DNA from: Lepidurus packardi
Lineage: Eukaryota; Arthropoda; Branchiopoda; Notostraca; Triopsidae
Direction of reading: 5' to 3'
DNA: 64,000 bases
Assembly: GCA_023053545.1 (NCBI GenBank)
Contig: JAKZAN010000007.1
Coordinates: forward strand, 7,130,001 to 7,194,000
The notes below the pieces were generated by a model. It made no database searches. It was not told where the DNA came from and worked only from the letters and a program-made list of their open reading frames with translations. Below, in pieces: positions 36,441-59,899 of this stretch (position 1 is its first letter; every line of letters begins with the position of its first letter). The translations under genes were made by a program, and so were the position numbers.

Positions 36441-36753
36441 AGGGGGAGTAAGGTCTAAAAAAATATATTATAGAGGAGACCAAATGAAGCGTTCTGGCTG
36501 AAGAACCCCTATGTCAATTATGTATATTAACCACATATTTAATTATTTAGCGGTTTAACCTCCGCCCCTTTCCCCTACTTTTCAAATGTTCCTATCCTTA
36601 TAAAATTGGGGGACAGCTGGCCGGAGGCCTAGCGACTTTACCTATGAGCGCATTGAAAATCGATCCCTGGTCTCATAGGGATGGCATCATCACCTTTCTT
36701 CTTAATGCTTAAACAAGTCTGTAGGTGCTTTGGTTAATTTACAAGCTCAATCA
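36441..36753 (+). repeat. Partial, diverged copy of the foldback element arm
   Basis: Begins AGGGGGAGTAAGG right after TTAA (36437-36440), as the intact element at 13403 does. It follows the left arm for about 310 bp with scattered substitutions (for example TATGTATATTAACC for TATGCATATTAACC, and CCCCTACTTTTCAAATG for CGCCAAATTTCAAATTT), then homology fades. No opposite arm is present. It ends about 160 bp before the proposed UNC93-like start. Confidence 0.85.
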
Positions 36754-36915
36754 GCCGCTATTGTCACTCTCTGGTAACCTCAATTGGATCGCATTAAAGA
36801 CTACAGCGGTGATCCATCACATAATTGGTGGCAACAAGCGTTTGACAAGAAATTCTTGACCTCGCTATCAAAGTTTGTATTTTCAATTCCAGGTCCGATA
36901 CCATATCCTACTACC

Positions 36916-38960
36916 ATGGGAGTTTCCGCGGGAGCTCCGTCTTCCCACGGAGTGACCAACAGGTCTTATATTGGGGATAGCACCGACAATACGGCATCGA
37001 CAACTAAGCAAAGGAAGCAAGCTCCAGCAGTTTCAAAACCCAGCTTCCCCGAAGTTTTACGTGAATTATTTTGCTATCCTTTCGTACAGAGAGCTATGAA
37101 GCCCATAGCAGAGATGACGACGGCAGAAATAACAATTGAAAAAATAAGTATCTTAAAAAATATCGGCATTATTAGTCTCGCCTTTGTGCTCCTCTTCACC
37201 GCCTTCCAAAGCATGGCCAACTTGCAGGTATATTTTACATGTATTCAAGAAATTTGATTTCATGTTATAAGGGTTTTATTCCATATAGAGCTCGATTAAC
37301 GTCACAGCTGGATTAGGAACATATTCACTGTCAAGCATCTATGGCGCGCTCATCTTGTCTTGCATGTTTGTACCTACCGTAATGATAAAAAATCTCAAAT
37401 GCAAATGGACATTGGCCATATGTACTTTATGCTACTCAGCGTACATCGGAGCGCAATTCGAACCGACTTTTGGAAGTCTTATCCCCACCGCTATCATTCT
37501 TGGCCTCGGGGCAGCTCCCATGTGGTCCGCCAAGTGCACGTACCTTACCCAGGTTACATCATTTGCAAATCAGCTACCTCCAATACTGATCATTTTTGGT
37601 TTCTATTTTTTCACTATAGGCGGGAAACCGCTACGCAGCTCTTACGAATAACCCATCTTCGGAAGCAACAATAGTCCGGTTTTTCGGATTTTTCTTCATG
37701 ATATTCCAGTCTTCCCAAATCTGGGGCAACTTAATTTCTTCTCTAGGTAAAAGAAACAGTTTTACTATCGCAATGGGTCCCTTCTATGGCTCGTACAAAG
37801 GAAAGTAGCAACACGGGGGCTATGGATTTGGGTTAAGTAACACGCTTGCAAAGAACGGGTTTCGGAACCAGAAGACAATCACCTGAACTACACATGTATG
37901 CCTACAAAATAATTTTCGTATGCTTTCAGTGCTCTCGACTGGCAAGGATGACACTGATAACAGCACCAGTAACGCGACATGCGGAGCAGGTTATTGCCCA
38001 ATACCTGCCCCAATTAACGTCACAGCTAAAATAATTACTAGCCCTATTACCGACGACCAGAGATTTTCGATGGCGAGCATATTTTTGGCCTGCGCTTTGT
38101 CATCCACCCTTATCATCGTGTTCTTGCTCGATTCTCTTTCTAGGTAAAGCCCAACAAATGAACGATTGACTCACTTTTTCTTTAAAAAATAAAATAAAAA
38201 TAAGGTTTGGAGAAAACGAGCGACAAGGCAGCAGTACGGGCAAGTCAGGCTTGCAACTTTTAGTAGCAACGTTTCGCCACATGAAGCATCCGTACCAGCT
38301 TCTCATTATTCCGCTAACAATCTGGTCCGGCTTTGAACAAGCCTTCATTTCAGCTGATTATTCCAGCGTAAGCAAACTACTTACTTTATTTTTTTAAATA
38401 AAAGAACTGACTTTCATTCCAGGCGTTTATAACATGTTCCTTGGGAGTAAAAAATGTAGGTTACGTTTTTATCTGTTATGGAGTCTGTGACGCACTCGGG
38501 TCGATAGGGTGTGGAGCCTTAGTTAAAGTGTTGGGAAGAGTGCCTATTTTCATCTTCGGCGGTCTTTTGAATTTCGCGCTTATTATCACGTTCTTAACGT
38601 GGAATCCCGACCGGGAGCAGCCCACAACCTTTTATGTCCTAGCAGCTTTGTGGGGGTTGGGTGATTCCATTTGGCAGACCCAAATTAATGGTAACATTCT
38701 GTCTGAACTATGTATTTCTTATTGTACGTTATCTGTTCTTAGCCTTTTATGGAGTTATTTTCAAAAACCAAGAAGAAGCAGCCTTCAGTAATTACCGGTT
38801 ATGGGAGTCGCTGGGTTTTGTTATCGCTTACATTTACACCACTCTTTTGTGTGTGAGTATCAAACTGTACATTATTTTGGCTATGCTAGCAGCAGGAATG
38901 GCGGGTTATCTTGCAATCGAAATTCAAGAATTTAAAAAACGTCGCACTGCTAGTACGTAG
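36916..38960 (+). CDS. UNC-93-like multi-pass membrane protein (UNC93A type)
   Basis: Member of the UNC93/major-facilitator-like family, whose characterised members regulate ion channels or receptor trafficking. Exons: 36916-37227, 37289-37552, 37620-37746, 37930-38143, 38205-38367, 38423-38690 and 38743-38960; 521 residues if the ATG at 36916 (good context, ACCATGG) is used. The reading frame is open further upstream to about 36,784 without an ATG, so a spliced upstream exon is possible. Landmarks: ISLAFVLLFTAFQSMANLQ (TM1), LGLGAAPMWSAKCTYLTQ, FGFFFMIFQSSQIWGNLISS, PLTIWSGFEQAFISADYS, GYVFICYGVCDALGSIGCG, LWGLGDSIWQTQIN and AAFSNYRLWESLGFVIAYIY. About eleven hydrophobic segments. A long N-terminal cytosolic extension precedes TM1, longer than in human UNC93A. 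Confidence 0.9.
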
Positions 38961-39169
38961 CCAAACCTTCCAAGTCCTAAACCATAATGAGTACCAAACA
39001 TCCCTATTTATAAGGACAACAAAATATTTCTGCATCCTAGATAACTTCTACTATTGTGGCACAGCCCCAGATTCTTGTATGCAATCTCTGTAAAGTAGGC
39101 CACTACTAAAAAATCGTCATGAAGCCAAACAATAAATTTTATACAACACAATACTACAAAAGTTGACCA

Positions 39170-39940
39170 CTAAGATTGTGAGGATTTATCAGAAGTAGTT
39201 GATTCTGTGTTGACATCAGTAATTCTCAAATCAATAGGTTTGTCATAGCCCATTAATTTACCATAATGATCTGAATGACTAAAGGATGAGGGGTCTACAA
39301 AGAGGGGAGTGTCATTTACTTTAAAGGTAGTAAAGGGTCCAGGAACGTCGGGTATCTGTACATCATCAGCCTTAAAACTCAGATGCTTTCTCATTAAAAG
39401 GAACCGAATAGTAGTGGATGTGTACGTATCAGTAGTTTGATCATATACAAGACGAATCACGTATGATTTCGTAACGTAATGGAGCAATAATGGTGTGACG
39501 AACGTAAAGAATCCTACAACGGATGCGGCCGCTATGAGCAAGCCTGGATGATCCGTCCCAATTTGCTTTAAAAAATAGATTTGCTTATCAGAAGCATACA
39601 GAATACGAGTACTTGACTTACCTGTACGACAACGGGCTGGATTCCGAGTCCCATGATGGATGTAGATAGTGAAAATACCTTTACACTGCGAACTTGTCTG
39701 CTGAGAGGACCAACGTAAATCTCTTGCATGCCATCATTTTTCATAGGCTTGGGGTTCGATTCGACCTCATTTAATATAGCTGAAGTTCTAATAAACCTCG
39801 TCGATTCAGAAACTGAGGTACCCGATTTTGGAGAACGAAAAACCTACAAATGAAAAGAATGTCAGCATGTCAACAACTGTGTCGCTATGTACCTTAGTAT
39901 TGCTGTGTGCACGGAAAGTTTGTCTCAATAATGAGTTCAT
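39170..39940 (-). CDS. TMEM70: TMEM70, mitochondrial ATP synthase assembly factor
   Basis: Inner-membrane protein required for ATP synthase (and complex I) assembly. Exons on minus: 39940-39893, 39843-39622 and 39565-39170; 221 residues. The N terminus MNSLLRQTFRAHSNTK is a basic, Arg-containing mitochondrial targeting-type sequence. EIYVGPLSRQVRSVKVFSLS leads into the hairpin of two membrane segments (MGLGIQPVVVQ and LLIAAASVVGFFTFVTPLLL), followed by HYVTKSYVIRLVYDQTTDTY and YGKLMGYDKPIDLRI, all standard TMEM70 landmarks. Converges with the UNC93-like gene, about 210 bp apart. Confidence 0.92.
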
Positions 39941-42097
39941 GCTAACTCAAATACTATACTTGCACTTGCTAAACTGCAATGAGATATTGTTTGGAACACA
40001 ATCTATTCTTGTTGAGACCTAAACTGTAAACAATCAGCGGTAACCTCCACAACGAATGTCTCATTCACGCAGTGCTATGGATAACTACCTGTACCTACAA
40101 TATCCACAACACGGCGAAAAGTAGAAGATCCGTAGGTGACTCACAACCCGTTTGTAGCTACTGTCCACAGCGCTGGAGCTTTTAGCGCCACCTACTGCAA
40201 AAGTCTGTGGATGCGGCCCACGACGATATGGGAGTTAGTAAACCGAAATTTTTTAACGCACAAGTCTTTTCTTCATTCCGAAAAGCAAATAGACATTTCT
40301 TCATTCTTCCTTTTCAAATTTTTAATTAATTAAACCATGGAGTTTGAAGATAACTTTTTAAAAATAAAAGTAACAACGATGTTCCCCAATGAAATAAAGA
40401 AAAAGCGTTTTAGAAACAACAATTAAAAAATCCGTTAAGTAACCGGACAAAAGCAATTGGGCAAAGGCTTCTTCACTCCGATCCTTGGTGTACGAAGTTG
40501 TTACAAGCGACGAAGTTACAAGCGGTAGAAATTTTATTGGATGGTTGGATGACCTTAGAAAAATTTTAACGTTCAAGCGAAAATTGATTGTAAAGTTAAG
40601 AAAATATAAGTCTTTAATAAACTTAAGTCAATTCTTGCCAAGATTTATTTTTATAGATTTCAGCGCATATTCAGATCGATACTCAGCAACGCAGGGTATT
40701 AAAAAATAACCTTGGCATGATGATTAATTTTTGTATGGTACTTATTTTATTTCATTGTGCAAAAACTATTGCTAAGAATATAGACGGTATGGTACTTAGT
40801 TTACTTTCCTCTCTGAACGAAATTTTTATAAGTACCGAATTTGGATATGGATATTATTCACCAAAGTTTCAAGAAATGTTACATTACTGCCTCATAAAGT
40901 CAGCCTTGACCTTGACCCGTCCAAATATCTCGAAGCCTATTATACATGGCTCGTTGTAAGAACAAATTTTAAGTTCATTTTGATTAAGTTACCCGTAATA
41001 ACTATTATACCAACCCTCTACCCCTCTACCCCCCCCCCCCCCCAAAAAAAAAAAAAAAAAAAAAAACTTGATAAAATGACCAAATCCTCTGCTCGTATTT
41101 CTTCTTGCAAAGACGAACAACGCTAACCTTCCCTAGCAGTACTCCAGCACCGGCTTGTTTACCTTCCTTACATTGATGTTTAATTTTTGACATCAGCATC
41201 ACCTATCGAACGACTCTATAGAAACTCGCAGTTCTTCACTGTAAATCTTTTAGACCTAAAGATACCATATCCAAAACTGCAGTCTTTATATACCTAACGC
41301 CAAAAGCTGTAGTGGATAATAGTATCTACAAACGTTTCTCCTACGGATACTAGTTCGTGAAGTTTTGTGGGTATCGTAGCTATATAGCAATTCATAGCTT
41401 CAGATTCACGCGCCCTTTCTGAAGGCCCGCAAGAACAGACAATTTCTACACTTCTACCTACTTTCTAGCTCTTGCAATTAAATTATAAAAGGAAATGGCG
41501 AATTCTTGCATCCCGACTCAACCATTTGACTGAAGTTTCTGCGGCACTAGTCAAATATTTCTCAATCCAAACAATATTCCTGGCTCACCCATAATCCACT
41601 TCGATACGTATGGATCCAAATTATCACACCCTGTGATTCATTGCGCATGCACAGGTTTAAATTACTTAGGAACAATGAAATAACAAAATTAATATTTAGA
41701 TACTGTTTTCATTGCTGCACTTTAAGGTGTTCGATAAGTGTGTTTATCATTATCGTGTTTATCACTATAATTGCTATCATTATAAAAATACAGATTTAAT
41801 AATGTATTGTTTTTTCAAGCTTGTATGTCCACTTCCCATTTTTTCCTTATCACAAGTGAAGCGGATATATGCAAACAGCTTAAACAAGAATTAAAATCCC
41901 CGCAAACGTCTTTTTGCTTAGAGCAAACAGGAAGAGGTAACATCAAAGGATTTAGTGGTGGTGCACGTTTCCTACGGTCCCTTACTTGCCACTGGTTTCC
42001 GGTTCCTTCGTCATTTCTTAGATAACTGAAGCTATGCAAAGATCAAACCGGGTCAGGCTATTCAGTCGTACACTGGGTTCCCGGAGATTCCAATGAC
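39941..42097. other. Intergenic upstream of the first receptor kinase gene
   Basis: About 2.1 kb, AT-rich, with no supported exon. Contains a C15-A23 tract at 41029-41066. It should hold the promoter of the first receptor gene and the TMEM70 upstream region. Confidence 0.55.
41029..41066 (+). repeat. Poly-C/poly-A tract (C15 then A23)
   Basis: Two abutting homopolymers. A terminal A-run may be the tail of a lost retroposon, or simply unstable low-complexity DNA; no flanking duplication is obvious. Confidence 0.8.
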
Positions 42098-48232
<6,135 letters not shown>

Positions 48233-48773
48233 TGCATTATTCAGTCGCAGTAGTCAGTCGCATTATGCACTATGTATCAATGTATGTTATGCATGAAAAG
48301 CTCTTTTGGCTCTAATGATTTTTATTCCCTGATCATATAGACAGTAAGCCAACTGGAAGTTTTATATATTTGCTGCGTTGTGGGCTTGAATAACCAAAAC
48401 TGTACCGCCAATAATAAGTCGAATAATAAAGTTTATTAACGTACTAAAATAGGTATTCTACTGTTGTCCTTCCAAAGTGCAAAATAGTTACATATCACTA
48501 TGCTTTTATGCTTACATTTCGAAAAGCAAAACGGAAATGCATACTGAATAAAACGGGACGCCGCAGAGGGAATTGTTCACCTCCTAAAACCCAAACACAC
48601 AGGAAGAAGGAGAAAAGCCACATTTTGTAGGTTATCTCTTTCCTCTACGTTTACTTCGTTCACCACCAGCTTCCGATTTCTCAATTCGCTTCCGAGGAAC
48701 TAGAACACCAAAAAATCTACAGGCAGTTCAGATTCCACAGTGCAAAGATTTAAGAAAATCCCTGTGGGTTGAT
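48233..48773. other. Intergenic between tandem receptor genes
   Basis: 541 bp containing the 3'UTR and AATAAA (48425-48430) of copy 1 and presumably the promoter of copy 2. Nothing else supported. Confidence 0.6.
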
Positions 48774-54764
<5,991 letters not shown>

Positions 54765-56038
54765 TGGATCTTCACATTTCACTGAATCCGTGGATGAATT
54801 GGCGCTTTAGAGTAACAATATTCTGGTCTCAAAACATTTTTTTTAATAACTTAAATTGAAGTCCGTTATAGTAAAAAACCTTGTGCACAGAAAAACAAAT
54901 GTTTAAGTATTTAATCAAGTACTTCGCCAAACTTCTAAAGCTATCCTAGTCATTTTATAGTATAGGATTCTTATTATTGAGCTTTTGTTATTATAATTTG
55001 GTAACTGCAAAATGAATTCATCTTGCGGTTTCTCATTCTCTTAGCCTTCCTTAATTGTTCCTGAACCGTCATAAAAAGCTGTTCATAAAAAGGAAAGCGT
55101 TGATACGTTGTAACAATATAACTGTTTGTGAAATTTGTCACCACCTAATAAATATAAAAGGGACAATTCTTAGTAATACTGTTCATCTTTAACACACAAC
55201 TTAACACGGTTGTACGCATTGACAAGTTGAATTTGAGTCTCGAAAAAAGTACGTCATCCCACCCGACTAGACGAATCAAAATGGCGGAACAGGGCGAGCA
55301 CTCGGGTTAATCGACAGGGGACAAATACGATCGCTGTTGCTTTGACCGGGACCGGCAATTGCGGCCATGCGGGAATTTTTAATATTATGTTTTTTAGCCG
55401 GTAAATTGCTAAATTTCTTTGCATTGATAATTTGTTTAATCCAAAAACGTTTAATGCAAGTTGGGCAAAGCGCCGGTTGCGGCCGTTCCAGTAACGCGCA
55501 CTATTCAAATTCGATGGAGTTGTCTAAAATAAATTTTTCTTAAGTTTAGCTTTGCAGCAACAGGCCTATACAGATTATCCAGCATAACCCACATACTTTC
55601 ATTTCGTTTCAATATGCTCCCTGGTCACCCGTCAGCCGGATAAATGCACAAAATAGCACCTATGGGAACTTAACGCATTCTTCGAAAGGTGCTTTTTGTG
55701 TTTTAAAAAAATAAAAAAAAAATGTATTTCTTGTTGAGATCTGATTTTACCACTTGATTACATGAATGTAAAAATTTGTGATAGGAAATAAAAGTCATAA
55801 CAAGACGACAGGCGAGCTGTCGAGTGAGCTATGCAAGTATAGTGAACGGGTAGTTGTTAGGTTTATTTTGTATGCACGTGAATGTGTTGTGCGTCACACG
55901 GTAGATGGCCCAAATGGAATCGAAATTCGCGGAAAGGAAATGTTGGGAGTTGTAGGGTTGTAAAGTGGAAGCGTGAATGTAAATAATGGATTGGTGTGAT
56001 TTGTTTAAAATTGATGGATGGAAGTGTAAGGTAGCTAA
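54765..56038. other. Intergenic downstream of the receptor pair
   Basis: Copy 2 3'UTR then AT-rich DNA, with a GC-richer patch at about 55,255-55,510. The long minus-strand ORF over that patch has no recognisable motif. No gene supported. Confidence 0.5.
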
Positions 56039-56423
56039 GGGTGCGTTCCAATTGCGAACTCGACTAGGGAGTTGAGTTTTCTGAACTCGGGTTGAGTAAA
56101 CCCGCGTCCCAATAGGCACTTGTACTATTCAATCGGGTTATGGTTGGAATCGATATAACTTGTAATCAGAGACAATGAATCTTAGTTTGAATCAATGAAG
56201 CTTTGTTTTGTTTACATGGAACCACGACTCCACCTAGCACCCAGACGCGAAACGTCCCCCAACTCGCTTCTGCTGTGTTCAACCCTGATCCAAAGTGGAG
56301 TCGAACAACCCTTCCCCAAACTCCGCTTTGAACCCGAGTTTGGCCACTTGAAACAGGTGAGTTCTGGAACCCGAGTTGAAAACCAACTTCAACCCGGGTT
56401 GAGTCGCCAATTGGAACGCACCC
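56039..56423. mobile_element. MITE copy 1 (385 bp, PIF/Harbinger-like, TAA target)
   Basis: Starts GGGTGCGTTCCAATTG and ends CAATTGGAACGCACCC, an inverted repeat. Flanked by TAA on both sides (56036-56038 and 56424-56426). A three-base TAA duplication and GGG-start ends suggest a PIF/Harbinger-type non-autonomous element. The subterminal region is rich in AACTCGGGTTGA-like inverted motifs. Codes for nothing. Confidence 0.85.
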
Positions 56424-56426
56424 TAA

Positions 56427-56811
56427 GGGTGCGTTCCAATTGCGAACTCGACTAGGGAGTTGAGTTTTCTGAACTCGGGTTGAGTAAACCCGCGTCCCAA
56501 TAGGCACATGTACTATTCAATCGGGTTATGGTTGGAATCGCTATAACTTGTAATCAGAGACAATGAATCTTAGTTTGAATCAATGAAGCTTTGTTTTGTT
56601 TACATGGAACCACGACTCCACCTAGCACCCAGACGCGAAACGTCCCCCAACTCGCTTCTGCTGTGTTCAACCCTGATCCAAAGTGGAGTCGAACAACCCT
56701 TCCCCAAACTGCGCTTTGAACCCGAGTTTGGCCACTTGAAACAGGTGAGTTCTGGAACCCGAGTTGAAAACCCACTTCAACCCGGGTTGAGTCGCCAATT
56801 GGAACGCACCC
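56427..56811. mobile_element. MITE copy 2 (385 bp), sharing one TAA with copy 1
   Basis: Same length and orientation as copy 1 and about 99% identical; differences seen include CACATG for CACTTG, CGCTAT for CGATAT and CTGCGC for CTCCGC. Its left TAA (56424-56426) is the right TAA of copy 1; its right TAA is 56812-56814. Confidence 0.85.
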
Positions 56812-57004
56812 TAAGACACTTAACTTTTTGTTGCTTACGAGTTATGTGTTTGAGTATTGAAATGTAATATGATGTGAAATGTAAATGATGTTTTGTTAAG
56901 ATATAATGTTGAGTGGCTGTCTGTTGTGTGTTATGTGTTGTTTTAGGTTTAGTGGTTTTAGTATAGATTCTATTGTTTTTTATTTTTTTCTCGTGTGGTT
57001 TGTT

Positions 57005-57230
57005 ATGTATATCTATATTAAAGTCACCCATTAACACAATTCTGTCGGTAGAATGTTTTATACTTTGAACGAAGTGGTGTAAGGTGTCATAAAAGTCATC
57101 CATGCTATCTGAATGGTGTCTATACAGAGCGTAGGGGACTTCCGGCCTCATAGGCACCCAGTGTGAGGCCACCCTAATAATAATAGCTTCTGGTGGCAGT
57201 ATCAGAGAAGGCCATTAACCAGCAGCCATG
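57005..57230 (-). pseudogene. LINE (non-LTR retrotransposon) endonuclease fragment
   Basis: Minus-strand reading gives VPYALYRHHSDSMDDFYDTL and, further on, DRIVLMGDFNIDI. The latter is the GDFN(I/L)D motif of APE-type LINE endonucleases, with the preceding YRHH segment in the place of the usual YRPP. Only about 70 residues are recognisable; the sequence after GDFNIDI is low-complexity. Part of it lies in the duplicated segment that begins at 57135. Confidence 0.7.
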
Positions 57231-57569
57231 AAAAGTGTGACCCAGCCACAACTGAATAACTACTTGCTCCTGTTATAACAAATGCTACAGAGCAGGCACA
57301 TTCATACGAACTTCAGCAATAGGCTAGCGTGCACGTCCTTGCTTTTGTTAACCTGAGACCTAATTTAACCTCGTCAATAGCATAAAGGATCTTGGTTATG
57401 AAGCTAATAATCTTCACCTCGATATTGTTCGGGGCAAACTGGCTTTTTCATGTGACGAGTAATTTACATTCAAAAAGTTTCGTAAACATGAGTAAAAATA
57501 TATAAATTAAAATCTATAGGTTTGCAGTCATTCAAGTGCAACGAGGGCGAAGAGTTTAACTCGTCCGTC
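57135..57569 (+). repeat. Segmental duplicate A (promoter and start of PAN gene)
   Basis: Matches 59470-59899 in direct orientation at about 98%, with a small deletion in the other copy (CCAGC near 57,230). Contains the upstream region, exon 1, intron 1 and the first 50 bases of exon 2 of the PAN-like gene. Confidence 0.92.
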
Positions 57570-58280
57570 AGTTTAAAAATACTTTACACCTCCTCTATAG
57601 CGCAGTGTGGTTCGACATGCAATGCAGCTCTGTGCACGACCTTTGCTTATAATCTACATACAAGTTTGTGCAGTATTTCGGATAATTTCTACGGCTCCTC
57701 CATTCCAAACCCACTTTCTACCCGCTGTTACATTGTAAGTATAGTCCAGTCTAAGAATACGAATATGCAAATAAATATTCTCTCTACCCTGCATCCTTTA
57801 CCTGCCTATATGGTAGCAACCGGCTCCTGTTACTACACCAGGTATTCACCAATTACTTGCTAAAATTTATATTTACTCAGAACTTCGTTAAAAGCTCCCA
57901 CGCCTGCCGCTCCTACCGCGCTTCCTGGCGATACCGGGGCCCAGTGTAATCTTAAAGAAACATTTAGTTTATTTGTGCAAGCTACCGGTAAGATTTGTGT
58001 ATTTGCTAAACAAATCATATCCATCGACGTCTATCCCCATAAAGGTGCTAAATTCTACTGCTGCCACGGCTGGGAATACAAGTACACTACAAATCGTGAT
58101 CTTACTTACTTTCCAACAATTTTGGCCCAAGACTGTCGTTACAAATGTGATATACACCCCACATGTTACTCGTTTATATACTACGGCAACACAACTTGTC
58201 AACTAAGTTCATGTTCCAACTCACTTAGTTGCACAAAAGCAAATGTAACGACAATGGACGCAATTTGGTGCTACTACTAG
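57398..58280 (+). CDS. Secreted PAN/apple-like cysteine-rich protein
   Basis: Exon 1 57398-57458 encodes a signal peptide (LIIFTSILFGANWLFHV); exon 2 starts at 57520 after acceptor atctatag. The first cysteine-rich module has SIAQCGSTCNAALCTTFAYN and LCSISDNFYG, the Cys spacing and aromatic residue expected of PAN/apple folds. A second module near the C terminus shows ILAQDCRYKCDIHPTCYSF and a following NTTCQLSSC. Between them I favour splicing from 57841 (donor after ACCAG) to 57891, giving a Pro/Thr/Ala linker (APTPAAPTALPGD), then an open frame to TAG at 58280. A shorter product using the GTAAGT at 57735, or an extra 66-nt intron at 57987, also keeps open frames, so alternative isoforms are possible. 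AATAAA is at 58318-58323. Extracellular binding role presumed; ligand unknown. Confidence 0.65.
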
Positions 58281-59469
58281 CAAATACGCACCACCCACGA
58301 ACGCAATATCGCGCAATAATAAACTTGGCTTTTAACCTATGTATTGTACTCCCTGAAACACTGCAATGGCTTAGGTAAATTGCTTCTAGACAATGACCAA
58401 TTCACTGCAATTTATTTAAATTCAAATTCGCTTTTCTGTTGATTATACGCGCACGCTTGACTTGATTCTCATAAGAAAGGGGCAACCCGTTGTTTTGACA
58501 TTGTTTCAAATGAATAGAAGTACATAATTTTACCATGTCTTTATGTATTATTGCTGTGGGTATACTGATATAAAAGTCATTGGATATATACATGCATATA
58601 TATAAACCTGATCTGTTACGGAAATTAGATCGATACTGGTATGACTTTTAGTTCTTCAATAAAATGTTGCTTATTAATGTGGTTATATGTGCCTAGGCTG
58701 GTGACTGAACAGACTCTTCCCTGACTTACTCTTCCCGACCTTCACATTATGCAACTGACCATTTACTGAGCATAACTGCCCTCAAGGTTATGCGGATGAT
58801 ATCACTCCAGATGCTAATCGTTAGCTTTTGTTGCAGGGGTCAACTTGAGCTCGTATAACAAAAGCACGAAGAAAGGAAGGAAATAGTAAAGTACCTGAAT
58901 AACAAAAAAAACGACTTCCCTGCGCGTGGACAATCAGTAACGGATATTTAAAGCTCCACAAAGCAACACAGCTACCCAATATCTTAGTGTGCGACAAGTA
59001 CAGCTCTGTAAAAATTTAGGGTGGACTCACACTGGAGTGCCTAAGCCCTTAAGGATAGACACCTCACAGACACCAACACGTCTACCTGTCGTGAGCAGGA
59101 GGTAGAGGCGGAGACTAGGTATTAGTAGGATGTGGCGATAATAACTTGTAAGTACAATGCGTGGCTAGATTTACACAAGAATACTCTGGTCTGAGACAAG
59201 GTCATATGACGAAGGTCAACAAGGATCAAAAGAAACATTCCACAGGGTAATCAATGACAATAACATTGTACTACAAATCTTAGCTATTTTTTCCCAACCT
59301 TTCCACTACCGCGTGTATTCCTAAGTCATGTGACTATACTCTCGTCATTCGTTGGTCAAACACCCTTTTTTGTGACCCTGCCTCATTCAATTAACGGGCT
59401 ATCCATAGCTAGCGACCCAAAAAGCCCACTGCCCGCTAATTGAAGGTAATGGTTATGGGCACTCTCTTA
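58281..59469. other. Intergenic between PAN gene and its broken duplicate
   Basis: 3' flank of the PAN gene, then 1.1 kb with no recognised gene, RNA or repeat. Confidence 0.5.
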
Positions 59470-59899
59470 GGGACTTTAGGCCTCATAGGCACCCAGTGTG
59501 AGGCCACCCTAATAATAATAGCTTCTGGTAGCAGTATCAGAGAAGGCCATTAACCAGCAGCCATAAAAAGTGTGACCACAACTGAATAACTACTTGCTCC
59601 TGTTATAACAAATGCTACAGAGCAAGCACATTCATACGAACTTCAGCAATAGGCTAGCGTGCACGTCCTTGCTTTTGTTAACCTGAGACCTAATTTAACC
59701 TCGTCAATAGCATAAAGGATCTTGGTTATGAAGCTAATAATCTTCACCTCGATATTGTTCGGGGCAAACTGGCTTTTTCATGTGACGAGTAATTTACATT
59801 CAAAAAGTTTCGTAAACATGAGTAAACATATATAAATTAAAATCTATAGGTTTGCAGTCATTCAAATGCAACGAGGGCGAAGAGTTTAACTCGTCCGTC
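59470..59899 (+). pseudogene. Segmental duplicate B: 5' end of PAN gene, truncated
   Basis: Direct copy of 57135-57569. Carries an intact exon 1 (59728-59788, same signal peptide), intron and the first 50 bases of exon 2 from 59850. It stops abruptly at 59899, where a simple repeat and the Helitron fragment begin. The promoter appears intact, so a truncated or chimeric transcript is conceivable. Confidence 0.88.

Noticed and set aside
36784..36915. Upstream extension of the UNC93-like reading frame to 36784.
   Set aside because: The extension has no ATG and no similarity to the family; the ATG at 36916 in good context was preferred.
48635..48715. Minus-strand coding-like stretch VPRKRIEKSEAGGERSKRR between the receptor genes.
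   Set aside because: Too short, no start or partner exon found, and simple basic composition can arise by chance.
55254..55508. 84-codon minus ORF in a GC-rich patch downstream of the second receptor gene.
   Set aside because: No domain, no splice partner, no neighbour support; more likely a composition effect or an unrecognised repeat.
56195..56867. Long overlapping ORFs on both strands across the MITE pair.
   Set aside because: They exist only because the 385-bp repeats are GC-richer and low in stops; repeated sequence with no protein signature.
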